Positions 1-13,600 are shown, numbered from the stretch's first letter. The stretch: 64,000 bases of DNA from Aricia agestis (GCF_905147365.1 NC_056428.1:36375001-36439000), one strand, 5' to 3'. Program-made: numbers and translations. Notes: a model not told the origin generated them from the sequence alone.

Positions 1-175
1 CCCTATTCCCTTCCCTTCCCATCCCTACCCTCCCCTATTACCCTATTCCCTCTTTAAAGCCCGGCAACGCACCTGCAGCTCTTCTGATGCTGCGAGTGTA
101 CATGGGCGACGGAAGTTGCTTTCCATCAGGTGACCCGTTTGCTCGTTTGCCCCCTTATTTCATAAAAAAAAAAGT
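1..175 (+). repeat. SINE-like dispersed repeat, edge-truncated
   Basis: It shares a long near-identical stretch with the reverse-oriented copy at 12450-12640: C-rich ccctattccc tracts, cggcaacgcacctgcag, catcaggtgacccgtttgct, then cccccttatttcataaaaaa ending in an A run. Diverged or partial copies lie at about 1190-1290 (+) and 6395-6430 (-). The A-rich end suggests retrotransposition. SINE is an inference; no pol III promoter was identified. Confidence 0.6.
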
Positions 176-921
176 ATGCTTGAACCAATCCATGTACACA
201 TTTTGGAAGCTTAAATCACTCTCCTCTGTTGGCAAAATAGGAATCCCTTTTTTTATAGAGGTATTTTTATTGATTATTCTGTGTTATAAAAGTTGACCAA
301 TCGTGTTATTCTATGGTTAATTCAAAGACATAATGAATACTGACAATGAACTTTAATTTCCTAGCTTTAGTCATTGCTGAGAAAAATCGATATCGCTACA
401 GCCAAATTATCAAGGCGTCGCCTTAAATATTATCATGTTGAAGAACAAAAACCCAACTGGGTAGTGGCTAGTGGGTGGTCACTTTGATCTATCCTGTGTA
501 TTGTGTAACTGATATACTAAAAATAAAATTACTCTCCTCCCGGATAAAAACACGGCCGTCATGTAAAAAGTCTGTTTAAGGTTGCTAATGAAATTACCAG
601 TGCAGTAAAAAATGTCATTGTGACATAATTTTTTTTGCGTTACTAAAAAAATCCAGCTTTCGAGCAAAAAATTGATTAAAACATAGTAACTGTATCTTTA
701 GCCACAGCAAAAAGATTACCTTTTCTGGGAGTGAAAGAATCTTCTTTCATAGACAAAATTTCAACAAAATAAAATTAGATAATAATATATTATGAAATGG
801 GACGGTGTGATAGACACACATACACACACAATAGCCACACTTCTACGCTTGTATCTCAGATAAACCATAATAATATGTAACGCATATTTTAACTCTAGAA
901 CAAACTGTCACCAGTGGCCAG

Positions 922-1140
922 TGGGATGAGCCAAGAACTTTTCGTAATCGCTTTGCTATAGAATCGCCGATGAAAATGTATGAAATTGACAAAAGACGAG
1001 TCGAACGTCAACGTCATATTATTAACGAAAGCTCGCCAATCAAAGTGCCAATCAAAATGTATGGAATTGACATACAATTCCATACATTTTGATTGGCGAT
1101 TCTATGACGAAGCGATAACGAAAAGATCTTGGCTCACCCC
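922..1140. mobile_element. Palindromic MITE (219 bp)
   Basis: The left arm begins gggatgagccaagaac and the right arm ends tcttggctcacccc. The arms pair, with mismatches, through the ttttcgt..aatcgc and gaatcgcc segments toward a centre near 1070. No coding potential beyond accidental frames. The superfamily cannot be set from what I see. Confidence 0.65.
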
Positions 1141-1302
1141 CCAGCAGTGTTTTCAGACGAATACGACATGCAAACCTTCAAGAAGAGCGTATTTCCTCAC
1201 GCATCTGCAGCTGTTCTAATGTTGGGCCACGGTAGTTGCTTACCATTCGGACCCGTTTACTCCCCCTTATTTTATATTAGAAAAATACCTTTTATAGTAT
1301 TA

Positions 1303-1506
1303 CTAGCTGACCCGGCAAACGTTGTTTTGCCATATAAATAATTTTTAATAATATGAACAACCCTTATTACTTAGTGGTATGAAAAATAGATGTAGGCCGA
1401 TTCTCAGACCTACTCAATATGCTCACAAAATTTCATGAGAATCGGCTAAGCCGTTTCGGAGGAGTACGGGAACGAACATTGTGACACGAGAATTTTATAT
1501 ATAAGA
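1303..1506 (-). mobile_element. Non-autonomous Helitron-like element beside a kon splice donor
   Basis: On the minus strand it starts TCTTATATATAAAATTCTCG after a host A and ends GTCAGCTAG before a host T. This is the A|TC...CTAG|T Helitron rule. About 100 bp of the same family, in the other orientation, starts at 25453. It is 204 bp long. Helitrons are rolling-circle transposons that make no target duplication. Confidence 0.6.
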
Positions 1507-1516
1507 TAATATGTAC

Positions 1517-1652
1517 CTGTAACGTCAGTCGCAGCGACGTTTTGTTCAGTGTCTTGTCGCCTGTCGTTCCGTGCACGAACGATATAACACCAGTGTTAAT
1601 GTCTTGCTGGGTAAAAGAGTCCACTGGCTGCCCTGAGATTTCGATGTGGCCA
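1517..1652 (-). CDS. kon: kon exon: rest of CSPG repeat 2
   Basis: 136 bp; acceptor ctctctcgacag|TGG, donor ACAG|GTACAT. After the shared Ser codon it encodes GHIEISGQPVDSFTQQDINT, then GVISFVHGTTGDKTLNK and SLRLTLQ. This is the P.HG.I / F(T)Q.D...G.I.(F/Y).H half of a CSPG repeat. The acceptor was chosen because it alone restores phase and gives NSGHIEISG; an AG further upstream does not. The donor lies only 10 nt from the end of a Helitron-like insertion. Later exons are off the left edge. Confidence 0.9.
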
Positions 1653-4600
1653 CTGTCGAGAGAGCACATTATTAAGAGCCTGCTGTCAAAAATATCAAAA
1701 CACGATAGCCCCGCCTACATAGCCCGCTATCTTCCAATCGTGATACAATGATTCCATGAATCGTGCTTTAGAGCATTGTACTTTGCGCTGCACCTAATAG
1801 TGAACAATATCGCGTAACAACGGTTCCCGCATTATAGCACGAAAGTAAAGGTCGTAAGTCTCAAAACTAGTTTTGATGATTACTTTATATTACTAAATTA
1901 AATACAATACTAATTTTTCCTGTAGTCATTATTTTATTAAGAGTGTGATTGTAGTAGAGCAAGTTATTTAATGATAGTAACTCAATAAGTGTAACAGATA
2001 TTTGTCGAAAAGCCCAGAAATATTCATAATTTCGAAAAATATAACTATCGAGCCAAAATAAGTGAATAGTGTATAGGTAAATACATATCAGATATACAAT
2101 GACTAAGTAAATCTCAATTTCATTTAAGAGCGTCGTCGTTCAAATCATCTTCCGGGATCGTAAAATAAGTGAATAGTGTATAGGTAAATACATATCAGAT
2201 ATACAATGATTAAGTAAATCTCAATTTCATTTAAGAGCGTCGTCGTTCAAATCGTCTTCCGGGATCGTAAAATAAGTGAATAGTGTATAGGTAAATACAT
2301 ATCAGATATACAATGATTAAGTAAATCTCAATTTCATTTAAGAGCGTCGTCGTTCAAATCGTCTTCCGTGATCGTAAAATAAGTGAATAGTGTATAGGTA
2401 AATACATATCAGATATACAATGATTAAGTAAATCTCAATTTCATTTAAGAGCGTCGTCGTTCAAATCGTCTTCCGGGATCGTAATACTTATTAGAAAACA
2501 CAGCAAAATTTGGAAGCCCGCTCTATTACGGATTTTAATAGATCTAAAATCCAAACGGCATCGAGGCACTTCGTATAAAATGTCAAAATGTTCATGAGTG
2601 CGTCGTTATTTTGATTATAGTATAAGAACGTATTACCTAGGTATAGCGGGGGATACCAGAGGGCAGAGAGCTACATAATGTTTATTTCTAAGCTCTGTGA
2701 TCACAAAACGTAGCTTTAAAACGACCAGACCGATCGCCTGCTATCATTTGCCTATGAACAATGACAAAAACACTTGTGAATTCTCTGATGTTTTACACTT
2801 GTGATCCTGGTTTTTATAATATCCATCTTATTCGGCTTTGGATATAAAATAAAATTTCACGCCAATTTTACGTAAGAGCGTGGTATTTATCCGCTCGAGC
2901 CAGCCCAATTTAGTTGAAGCATGGCTCTTCCGCATTAAAATTATTTATAACAAAGGTGATTCAAACATTATGAATTACGTGTCTATTGAATAACAAAATT
3001 GATAACTCAACAATGAGTGATTTCAATTGATATTAAATAAATACAATAACATATTTTGGTGATCAAAATTTTGAATAGAAATAAATTATTACATGTTTAT
3101 TTAAAATCGTTAAGTAGAATATTAATTATAATAACTACTTGCGATAAAATTTCAATGAAGCTACGTAGCATTACATAACCGATTACTTGATGGTGTACTA
3201 TAAACCTTTTTCTATGAATTCAGAAATTGTTCTGTGGAGACCAATAGTTTTTTTACATCAAATTGTTTGAGTAATTAGGTTCATCACATCGAAACACGAC
3301 ACAATTCAGCGCGCTTTTTACTAGCTTTCCTGTACTTTGACACAATAATTAATGTAACAACTCACACAACCATTTTTAAATCTAATAATATTATGATAAT
3401 AAAATATTATTAACAAGTAAGTTTTACTGTACCTATTAGCTTCGCTCTTGCCATGTAACACAGTGTATAGCAGATCTTCTGGCGGCGTATCTGGATCCTC
3501 CGCTTTCAATATGTCAGATGTTATCACTTTCCTTGTACCCTACATTATAGGGATGATTAGAAAACTTATGTAGACTTTGTTTCTTATATCAATTGGGATT
3601 GTGGCAGCTGATGTACAGATGTAACAAAATTAACTGCCGAAATGGAACATTAATTACTTAAATGTAATTAAGGTAAATGCACTAATGGCAGACGCTTTAA
3701 GGAAACATAGAACATTTGAATGTTGTAAAATATATATTTATTAAAATAAAGAATTGATAACTTCTTCCATGTCTTCAGTAACTCTTACAAAATAAAACTA
3801 TTATAATTATTCGCTGACAAATCAATGAAAAAATATATTATTAGTCTTTTTGTAAATTTAGTCATAACAACCTAGCCCTAACAATATAAAGGGTGTCTAC
3901 TGTTAGTTCTTGAAAATGTAAAAAACCTAATAAATGACATGGAACTCATATCATCATTTTGCAATACATACTAAAGTTATTTTGTAGTTTATTCTACTGC
4001 AAATATCATCACTATTCTCTGAAAATATAATTCTATTAACAAACTAACAAATTAGAACTACTGTACCTAAAAATTAGACCTTGTACTGATCTAAAAATCG
4101 ATTGCTTTAGTTTTTTAGCAGTAAAAAGAAGAAAATGGAGAGCTGAGAAAAGAAAGAAGAAAAAAGAAGAGGCAAGAGAAGCATGGAGACTAAAGACTGA
4201 AAATAAATTTGCTAGGAAAAAATATAAATAATATAAAGGAAATATAGTTTTAGCATGGAAGAAAATGGATAGAATCTGGAGACAACGTGGATAATATTTT
4301 ATATGCATGTAGTTACTATGATGAAGTAAATGAAATCTTTTGAAAAACGGCAAATAAATACCTAATAATAGGAAAAATTTTAAATATAATGTAATGTTCT
4401 ATGTCAACTATTAGTTCATATTGGTGTCTACTATTAGTGATTTTACCTTAATTCAAAATTAAGACATAAGTCTCATACATTATATATCAGTCTTCATTAA
4501 ATTGAAGGTTAATTATAATTAAATGTCTCTGAGCACGGCAGTTAGTGATAATACTTTTGTGCGTGTGTGTATGGGTATTGGGTTCCCTATAATATAGAGT

Positions 4601-7600
4601 TCGCTGTGAATGTAGCAGCGCTGAAAGAGTATTTTTTTTACCTTTGTATGGGAAAATTCATTGCCATACAAATCACAAAAAATGCTCTTCCAACGCTGCT
4701 ATCACTTAGTTTTGATACACCTTGTATACTTGGGTCTTAGCCAAGATATGGTTGATAATATTTTTTATTTTAAAATCCGAAATAAATATTTTAATCCCAA
4801 TTTTTCCACGTTGGACCATAATAGGTTTTCATGATTGCGCGGCAAACAACGTCGATCATCGGGTGCATTTGTTATTTAAAATCTAATAATTAGGAATTAA
4901 TAAAAAAACATGCATTAAATTTGCTAATGCATAATATCAGACATAATAGTCTGATGATGATAGAGAGACATAAGGTCGCGGAACATTTAGAAATTTGTGT
5001 ATTGACCAATCACTACAAGTATCTCTTGCAATATTGCTATCGCGTTCTTGCAGAAATGCGTTAGCAATTTTCGTGCGAAGAGAAAAACATAAGAAGCGAT
5101 GAGTCAAAAACAAATTTCTGCTTGTTCAGCCACCGTACTTTATACTAAAATTACTTTGTTTATTAAGCGGGTTAATATTGTTATACTCACTCATTATGAA
5201 GGTAGTAACAAAGGACATGCAACTACAAAAAGCAACTTAGTACAAAATTAAACGAAGTGCATCGAACATTCTGAAAAGAAATTAAAAGAAAAAATATGAA
5301 AAAAATTAAACATTCTCGAACACATAACAGAAATTATACAATTATTTCAATCGAAAGCTCTCGTTAACTTAACAATAAAAGTAACAGAGAAAAGAAAATT
5401 CGTCATGCTGTCAACAAAAGACAAAATGAATTTAAATTTTATTGCATGGATATGTTACATGCCGTCTACAATATTTTAAAGTTTATATAAATATGTGAAA
5501 TACTATTGTTTTTTCGACGGTACAGTATATTTCGTCTTAGTGAAAATCAGTTTAAAATTATTGTAGGCATAATACAACTACAACAGTTTAGTGAAAAATA
5601 TTCGAAGTAGAATGCTGACTACTTTGAAGCTTTTAGTCAATTAATTACACTCGATAGTTTTGATAGCAAATTTATAAATCAAAAATCTATAGGATTTGTC
5701 TTTAAGTATATGCGATACTTTAAGGTAAATCTTATATGTGTCGTTGGCCATCTCTAGGACCATGGCGATAATATAAGGGTCATTTTCAGAAAGAGATCGA
5801 GGTAAGAAAACCCTTTACAGGCTGACTTTAGCCCGATCTCTGGCCATTAACATAAGGGTCATCCTCAAAGAAAGGAGACAAAAAGACTATAATCTTACCT
5901 GAGTGAGTCGCAAAACCTTGCCGGGCAGCAAGTTGAGTACGGGCGGATCGTTGACCGGTGTGACGTTGACGTGAAGCACGAACGTGTTGCGGCCCTGCAG
6001 GTAGCTGGGCAGGGTGAACTTCGCTTCCGGTATGAGTTCCATCTCCAGCACTATCGCGTCCTGGTGATTCTCCGAGCCGTCGTGGACGTAACGGACCTTT
6101 GGATACAGCCGAAATTTAAAAAAGGTCGTTCTTTATTTTCTTAAAAACTATAACCCTATTCGGGTTATGGTACAATACGTAAAACATTTATACACTTTAA
6201 ATGTGCTAACAAAGCTCTTTAATTTGATATCCTACAGGGCCCTGATCCACAATGTGCAATTCGACTCGGATTCGGAAAGTTCATCGCACGACATCCAATA
6301 AACTGCCCGCTAGGCGTTGACCAATGACTGCATGGTAAAGTTTCCGAATGCGTGTCGAACGGGAATCGTGAATCGCCCTGCTAGACACCGTCAAGATTTT
6401 TTTTTTTACGAAATAAGGGGGCAAACGTATTTTTGTTATCTTTCTTATGCCCTCTATACACTGTACCCATATTAACGTTACGTCACGTAGCTTATAAGCA
6501 GTGGACGATCAAGAGGCTTCCAACATCTAATTTGTCTAATTTAACTAGTTTAGAAGTTATGAGGGAATAAAAGAGAGCATGCATATCGCGGCATACATAC
6601 ATAAACACAATGAGTTTCTAAAATACTAGAGTAGCAATGTCTTACAAAAGATTCTCAGAAATGCGTAACCACTTTTTTGTTCAAAAGACAATGTCAAGTC
6701 ATATATTCGTTATGTCATTATGTATGTGAGATATGCCTGCAGGCATCTTCGAAGTGGCAACGCGTTGCTACCGTAAACTTCCAATCTAGTTACGTTAGTA
6801 ACATAGAATATCATTGCATAAACACTGGTAAAAATCGTAATCCTCCTTTTTGGCTTTACCGTAGTTAGGTAAAAAGAAGTGACCCAGGCAGTTAGCATTT
6901 TGATGATTATTAATTATTATTAATAAGGTAGGAATACTCAATTATGTCAGCTCTCAAGTCTCGACCAAAAAATAGCTCAACAATCGTTTTGAAAGTTGAA
7001 ACTATAGTATGTTAATTTTATTTTACATCATAACACTGTAGTACTATGTTTTATTAGTAGTAGTAGTACGTATAACACTACGTAAACAAACATTTAAAAG
7101 CTTTGTGTGGTTAAATGACGTTTACAGTAAATCTCAAAACCAAATGACTGCCCGAAAACGGAAAAGCCTAAAGTTTTTTTTAGTTATCGATTCGGTCGAT
7201 ATAAAGTTTAATTAAAATGTCTGACCATTCACTGTATTTATACAGGCCAAAATACGCACAGGCAGTAATTGTGTAAATAGTTTGCAACGTTCAATTTTAT
7301 TGGTATGTTTGAAGTGTACCCGTGGGCTCCATATGCGTTTAAAGCCGTACAAACGTAATGACATGTGCAATACGCCGAAATGTTTTTTTCCAACGCTCCC
7401 AATCCAATAAAATCCAACCCCTGAGGTGTGTAAATAAAAACTAAACAAGCATTGCTCGCTTTGTTGCTATGTTATTACTTTTTATATACTTTTAAAACTT
7501 CGTCGAGCCGATGTGTATTTGAGAAACGTTTTATTGATTTACCAAAAAATAAATTCGCAATCAACAACTTTTTTTACGTAAAATACTAGGATTAAATTTT

Positions 7601-10600
7601 CAGAAGGATATCAAACATCACCGGAGTTTTTGATAGAGAAAAGTAATAATAAAATATGATGAAAGAAAAGAATTTGCCCGCGACTTTGCGCCACATAAAG
7701 GAAATTCGCAGAAACCGTTAATTTTCCCGGATAGAAAGCAGTCTATGTCCTATCCCCGCGGGTCCCGCAGTCTCCTCATTATTGATGTCTTGAAAATTCG
7801 CTTAGCGATTTACAAAAGAGTTACTGTACAGACATACGGAAACAGAATTTTCGTTTTTATAATATTAGTAGATATTATATATTTAATTTATAGGCGCAAA
7901 GAGATTTTTCTCAGAGAGTAAGTATATTATAATAATAATATTTATTCAAATTGCCTTACCTTGTCTCTAGAAAGATCCATCAGCGTGAAAGTCTGCTTCG
8001 ACTTCTCTCCGTCGATATGATTGGTGTACTGTGGTGGATTCCGCTGAAGCGAAAGGTCCACAGCGATCTTCCCGTGCTGCGGCGACTGGGCTACGTGGAG
8101 TAGCACCCCCGAGGGTCTAACCCCGTATTTGTGGTGGTCCAACACCACGTCTATGTTCTGTGTCGTGATGACTGAGACGCCACCTTCTTGCACCGTTAGG
8201 GGATAGAGCGCTACCAGTTCGAGCTCGCTGCTGGATTTGGAGAACACCTGAAATAATAAAAATATACGAATTAATATTGATCAGGGAGCAGTCAGCAGGG
8301 CCCGATCTAAGGGCCAACCCACACGTATCCCAACCACACCACATCGCAACGACAAAATGTCGTCGAGCTGTGGTTACGTGTGAAAGGTGTCGCTGCAGCT
8401 TTTTGTAGTTGCGTTGTGGTACGGACAATAGCCCGACGTGGTTGCATTGTCGCCAGTGATTACGTATGTGGTTACGTACAAAAGTCAATGAAACGGAGGG
8501 GGAGAAGAGCGCAGGCAGTGTGCGTTGTGGTTGCGATGTGGTCGGCGTCAGCCGTGGTTGCGATATGGTCGGTATCACACAAGTGGTGAACAACGACTGC
8601 AAAATGTGGTACGTGTGAATGGACCAGTTAATTTACAATACTGTTACGTGCTAGGGTTCGAGGATTTGGAGAGAAAGACCTGGTGACTCTCTTGAAGACT
8701 TTATTAACACTGCACTAAACACTAGGTCACAATACTTAGCACTAAATCCAAACACTAATCACTAGGTCCAATCACTAAGCACTATCACTGTCCTAGGTCG
8801 TAGCCAAGTCGCAGGTTTCACTGGTTCACTCACTATTGATCACTTGATGTCGCCTCGAAGATCGCTAAGATTGAACTGACTTGCCGGGCCTGCCTGCGGC
8901 TCTTTTTATATGGCGAGACGAATTCCAGAAAGTTCCCGATTCACGTAAATAAGTAAACAACCGTGGGAACTTTCTAGGAGGCTCGGGCATGTACCACAAT
9001 AAAACTGCCGTCCTTACGATAAGTGCAGTAAATTGAATTTAATTTAGACCTTATGGACTCAGTCATAAGGTCTAAATTAAAACACGTAAACACGCTTACA
9101 AATAAACGGTAAACACGTAAACAAACATCAATACGAAATATACGCTCGACCACGTGGTGTGGTTGTGGTTGTCGTGTGGTTGTGATACGTGTGGGTTGGC
9201 CCTAAGGGGGTCGAGCCGGGCATTTGCCCAAAGCGGCAAAAATGAGGGGCGGCCATTAGCCATCTCCCACCAAAGTTTGAGAATTTTGCCTTCCAACTTA
9301 CTTCAGGTTGGAAAGTGGAAATATTTAAGTAGTTTACTTAAATATTCCCCGCATCATCCCCCAACAAAACTAGTTCATGACTTATATGGTTTTCTGTATG
9401 TAAAGTGCGGCGAAAATTATTTTTGCCCGAAGCGGCTCAATAGCTAGATCAGGCCATGTTAGGGACTAGGGAGTGTGCGAGCGATTAGCGAAGGAATTTT
9501 TTTTTTACCGAACCCATCAAACCCAAGTTACGACCATCATCTTTTGCCGAAGTCAAAATATTCTTTTTGCTACATTTATAAAACTTTATGAATTTTTATT
9601 AACCAAATAATAAAAAGGAAAATACACTAGTAAACATATTTCAAGTAACAGTTTGTTCTATTTCAGCTTCGTCATTGTATCGATTGTATGACTGTGATAT
9701 TTTCTGATGAAGCCAAAGTGCACTTTTATAATTCCGGACGTCACATTATCGTGGACGCCAACTTCCACAATAAAACGTTGGGTACGTTAAACGCCCTTCT
9801 GATTTTACGCACCGCGGACGTTTTGTGCGGTTCAGAAAAGTGTAGACATCGTAATGTAACGTGCACGTTAAAAAGTTATAATCGTCGACGGAAAAGCGTC
9901 TTCATATATTTCCATACATTTTACTTCCCTAATCCCTATGTTATCGTTTTACCGCGGACGTCCACAATATCACCGCCACGTCCAAAATTATAAAAGCGCA
10001 CAATAGATTGATCGAGCAAAATTATATTGGCCAAAGGTAGCTTCAGTCAAACATGTCAATAAAGGTGACAACACACAAACATAACAAACGCACAAACAAT
10101 AGTGTACGTATCCAGTGGAAATCGGTTCCGGTCGTACACCAAAAAGTAAATCGCTTTACATCTGGAGCCGGGGGCGGGCTGCGGGATAGTCATTGAATAT
10201 ACATTGAACTTCGAACGCGGCGCCAGAACGGATGTTTCGCTACCGGTGGAGGACCATAGCGGCCGAATCAGTAACATCCTACCGACTGCGCTAAATGCTT
10301 TAATATTACATTTATCATTAATGCAGTTATTTCCATACTAATATTATAAATGCGAAAGTATGACTGTTTGTCTGTCTGTTACGTGTTCATGCTCAAACCG
10401 GTAAATCGATTTTGCTGCTTTGCTTGGAGTCCCGGGAAAGAACATAGGCTAATTTTTATCCCTAAAAATGTACGGTTCTCGCGCGATAAACTAATTTTGA
10501 TTTAAAATTAGTTTAAAAATAAGTTTGAAACTTTCTCGCCTCTTGTTATTAAAACGATCCACGCTGTGTTACAGCTACAGCTATGCATTGGTCGGCCTTT

Positions 10601-13600
10601 GTCTGATACGTTAAAAAAATCACTCTGTAGACAAGGACACTGTTGTATTTTCAAATATTGTTCAACTGTTCCTTGTTTCTCATCATCATCATTTTCGAGC
10701 ATCTGTTTCAGTCATTGTATAACAGCTGTTGTATTTATTGTTTACTTTATATTATAATGGGTAAAAAGTATTCTAAAGTAACAAAGCATAAACGGCAAAG
10801 GAAGTTGTAAAGTTAATTCCACAAATAAAGTTCACACACGAACGACCAGCGACAATGGCGTTTGAGCAATCTCAGGGGCTTTGAAAATTATTATCCAGCT
10901 ATGTGTAAAAATCGTTTGACGACTTTTACACAAAGCAATATTCATACTAGAAGTCACGCGCGATCCGAACGCGTAAAAACAGTATGTTGCGGTAATCGTA
11001 CATTTATCCACCATAAAAAGTATACTTAAGCTCAATTGTTCATAGTTACAACCTACGCTCAACTCACACGGCCACAGAGTCACCAGAGGTCTTACCGCCG
11101 TACTCAGAGACATTTAATTTTAATTATGATTAAGATTTAAGATTAACTTTCATTTAATGAAGAGTTTCACAGATAATGAATGGGGCTCATGTCAAAATTT
11201 TTAAATAAAACACGCACATTATAAGAATTTCTAATCAGAACAATTCGGACGCCCGCCAGACCACCACACCGCACACCTATCAGAAACCTACCGGCGAGTC
11301 CGAGTTTAGTACAAAATGTAACCCTTTAAATAGAGCGCTATCCGAATAATTAGGTAATGATCAGAAAAATTTCGTCAGACGTCAGACACGTCAGAATTCT
11401 GATAGTATGCGGAGTCCACAAAAAAAACATATGAGCAGAGTGCGTTCCGGCGGGCGTCCGATTTTTCTGATCAGAAATTTTTCTTATGTGCGGCCGGCTG
11501 CCGGCGGCGGCTTAAGTTCTTAATGTTCTACTCTGAGTGCGGCAGTAAGCGATACGAATTTTCTATAATATTAACAATAGAAATAAAAATGCTGCAGGCG
11601 GAAAAAATATAATGCGTCGCGTCGCTTCGGCGTGGTCTCCTATATGCCCAGTCATCAAAATCGGCCCATTACTTTTGAAGCCTATGATGCAAACAAACGA
11701 GCTTTTTCTCTTTAATTTAGTATAATTTTATTTTCATTTCATTTAAATTATTCATAAGACGAATAAACCTACCTTATACTTCTCAGCGTAATCAGGATTG
11801 ATGCAGAGATCGCTATCACACTTGCACGTAAAGTCGTTGACGCCGTGCTGTTCGCAGGTTGCGTTTGGAACGCACGGTGGACTTCCAGGGCTAGAGTGGC
11901 AGGGGTACCACCAAACGCACTTGGGGCTCACCCCGTACGTCACTAGCGCGTTGGGCAGCCCGAAGATCTTGTCGTCCACTTCGATTGGTTTTACGCAACC
12001 CTAGAAAAAGAAAAAAATTAAAGTGACAATAATAAATAATGGCTGACTTAATCTTTAAGATGTATAAATAAAATAAAAAAAAAATAAAGAATGGCATGTA
12101 GCATCAATTAGACGAAGTGTTGCGGGCTTAATACCTATTATGGAAAATTAGTAATCTAAATAATTTTAATATAACGTTAAAACTAATATCAAAACTTTAA
12201 CTTTTGTTATTATTCAGCATCAAAAGTTTTAAACGCCAGTTAATTAAATAAGACTTCTCAGAAAAGAAATATTTCAATATTCTTTGTAGCTCAATCGCAA
12301 AAGCAAACTATTTATTCTAAAGGTTTCTCTAGTTGCAATTAAATAAAAACGTGAACCTATTTTCTACAATTAAAATTACAATAGAGAACAATAGGAAAGT
12401 TTCCTTCTTAAAACTGGTTCTTTCTTTTTCAAGGTTTCGGTTGTTTTTAAAGGCAATTTTTTTTTATGAAATAAGGGGGCAAACGAGCAAACGGGTCACC
12501 TGATGGAAAGCAACTTGCATCGCTCATGGACACTCGCAGCATCAGAAGAGCTGCAAGTGCGTTGCCGGCCTTTTAAGAGGGAATAGGGTAATAGGGGAGG
12601 GTAGGGAAAGGAAGGGAATAGTTGAGGGTAGGGAAGGGAAAAATTTCAATCATAAGTAGGTACATATTACAAATTCGTGATAGTTAGATCTTCAATTATA
12701 ATTAAAAAAATAGGACACGTTCCAAAATGGGACTGAAATGACGAGCCAATATTAGAAGTTCATACGACTAAAACCTTATAAACCTATTTCACATAGCCGG
12801 TACAGATTTCAGACAAAGGAGTCTAAAAAGCCAGGTGCAAAAACGGCTCGCAACAAAAACTCATCGTCACAATACGACACATCTGTATAGCTTTTAAATT
12901 GAATTCAATATTTGAACGCTTCTAAAAAGACTTTGAGGCCTTCTAGCTATATTTTAATAACACAACTACGGAACCCTAAAAAAGCACAGCTAGAGCTTTA
13001 TAAAATACGTGCAATAAAGGATTTCGCCCCGTAGATTTTTTCCCATTTTCTCCTTTGAACTTTTAGGTATCATATAGTCTTAATTAAAAATGCTAGCAGC
13101 TCAGTAGAGAGCTAAATACGAGTATATTTTAATTGCCGCACAATGGAACTCTCTTTGGAATGAATTAAAGGTATTTAATTTACTGCTTACTTTTGTTCTT
13201 TGCGTTTTTGCAACATGAGTCGTTTACTGAAATCCTTGTTAAAGGTAAGCGTTAGTAATAGGTTGGGGAAAAAATCTTTTCGCATTATAGTAGGTATGTA
13301 TGAACTTGTGATCAAATATCATGGACTATAATATACCAATTGTATCTGGCAGATTTTGGTATCATTAAAAATTTTTAATTTACACTAAGACAATTCCAAA
13401 TTCAAATCAGGTAAATGTGAGATTTTCATTTGTTTTTCATAAATTGTTAAAATGAGTGAATAAATTCGATCCATTTTAAAATTTAATAACAAGAAAGGTA
13501 AAAATGCAACACCCCACACCCGCGAAAAAAATGTGTGATGTTTATGGACCTAATGCAGTATCTGTGAGAGTAGCGCATGCAGGTAGATGTTGTGACGAAG

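Larger units (their letters stand above)
1..1516. other. kon intron sequence at left edge (repeat-filled)
   Basis: No coding exon seen. It holds a SINE-like repeat (1-175), a quiet AT-rich stretch (about 180-900), a palindromic MITE (922-1140), a diverged second SINE-like copy (about 1190-1290), and a Helitron-like element (1303-1506). Confidence 0.6.
8311..9202. mobile_element. DNA element with TAA duplications (PIF/Harbinger-like ends), carrying an LTR
   Basis: The ends are GGGCCAACCCACACGTATC at 8311 and its complement, ending at 9202. Each end is flanked by TAA (8308-8310 and 9203-9205), the 3-bp TWA duplication typical of PIF/Harbinger. The interior is rich in cacaac/gttgtg and holds a probable solo LTR at 8642-9027. 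No transposase is seen. The superfamily call is inferred from the duplication only. Confidence 0.6.
8248..11772 (-). other. kon intron with nested elements
   Basis: A 3525-bp intron. It contains the 892-bp composite element (8311-9202), a MITE at 9718-10002, a Helitron-like copy (10332-10500) and a MITE at 11212-11492. Between about 9210 and 9480 lies unclassified repeat-like sequence (tcgagccgggcatttgccc). From 10500 to 11210 I see nothing definite. Confidence 0.6.

Noticed and set aside
1490..1520. Extending the last kon exon through the stop-free frame past 1517
   Set aside because: The frame runs into the Helitron-like repeat, and ACAG|GTACAT is a good donor at the point where CSPG similarity stops.
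1652..1680. Upstream acceptor (gacag|CAGGCTC) for the exon at 1517-1652
   Set aside because: It breaks phase with the preceding exon and adds residues before SGHIEIS without CSPG similarity.
4036..4353. 105-codon minus-strand open frame rich in Phe/Leu/Ser
   Set aside because: It is the complement of an A/G-rich tract and low in complexity. No domain and no splice logic link it to kon.
8117..8602. 161-codon minus-strand open frame
   Set aside because: It overlaps a kon exon in another frame and the terminal part of a DNA element. The composition is that of repeat DNA.
8645..8670. ggttcgaggattt as a tRNA-type B box (SINE head)
   Set aside because: No A box or cloverleaf. The segment is better explained as an LTR end.
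11798..12004. Plus-strand open frame of 68 codons
   Set aside because: Shadow of the kon Cys-rich exon on the other strand, whose splice sites and phases fit.
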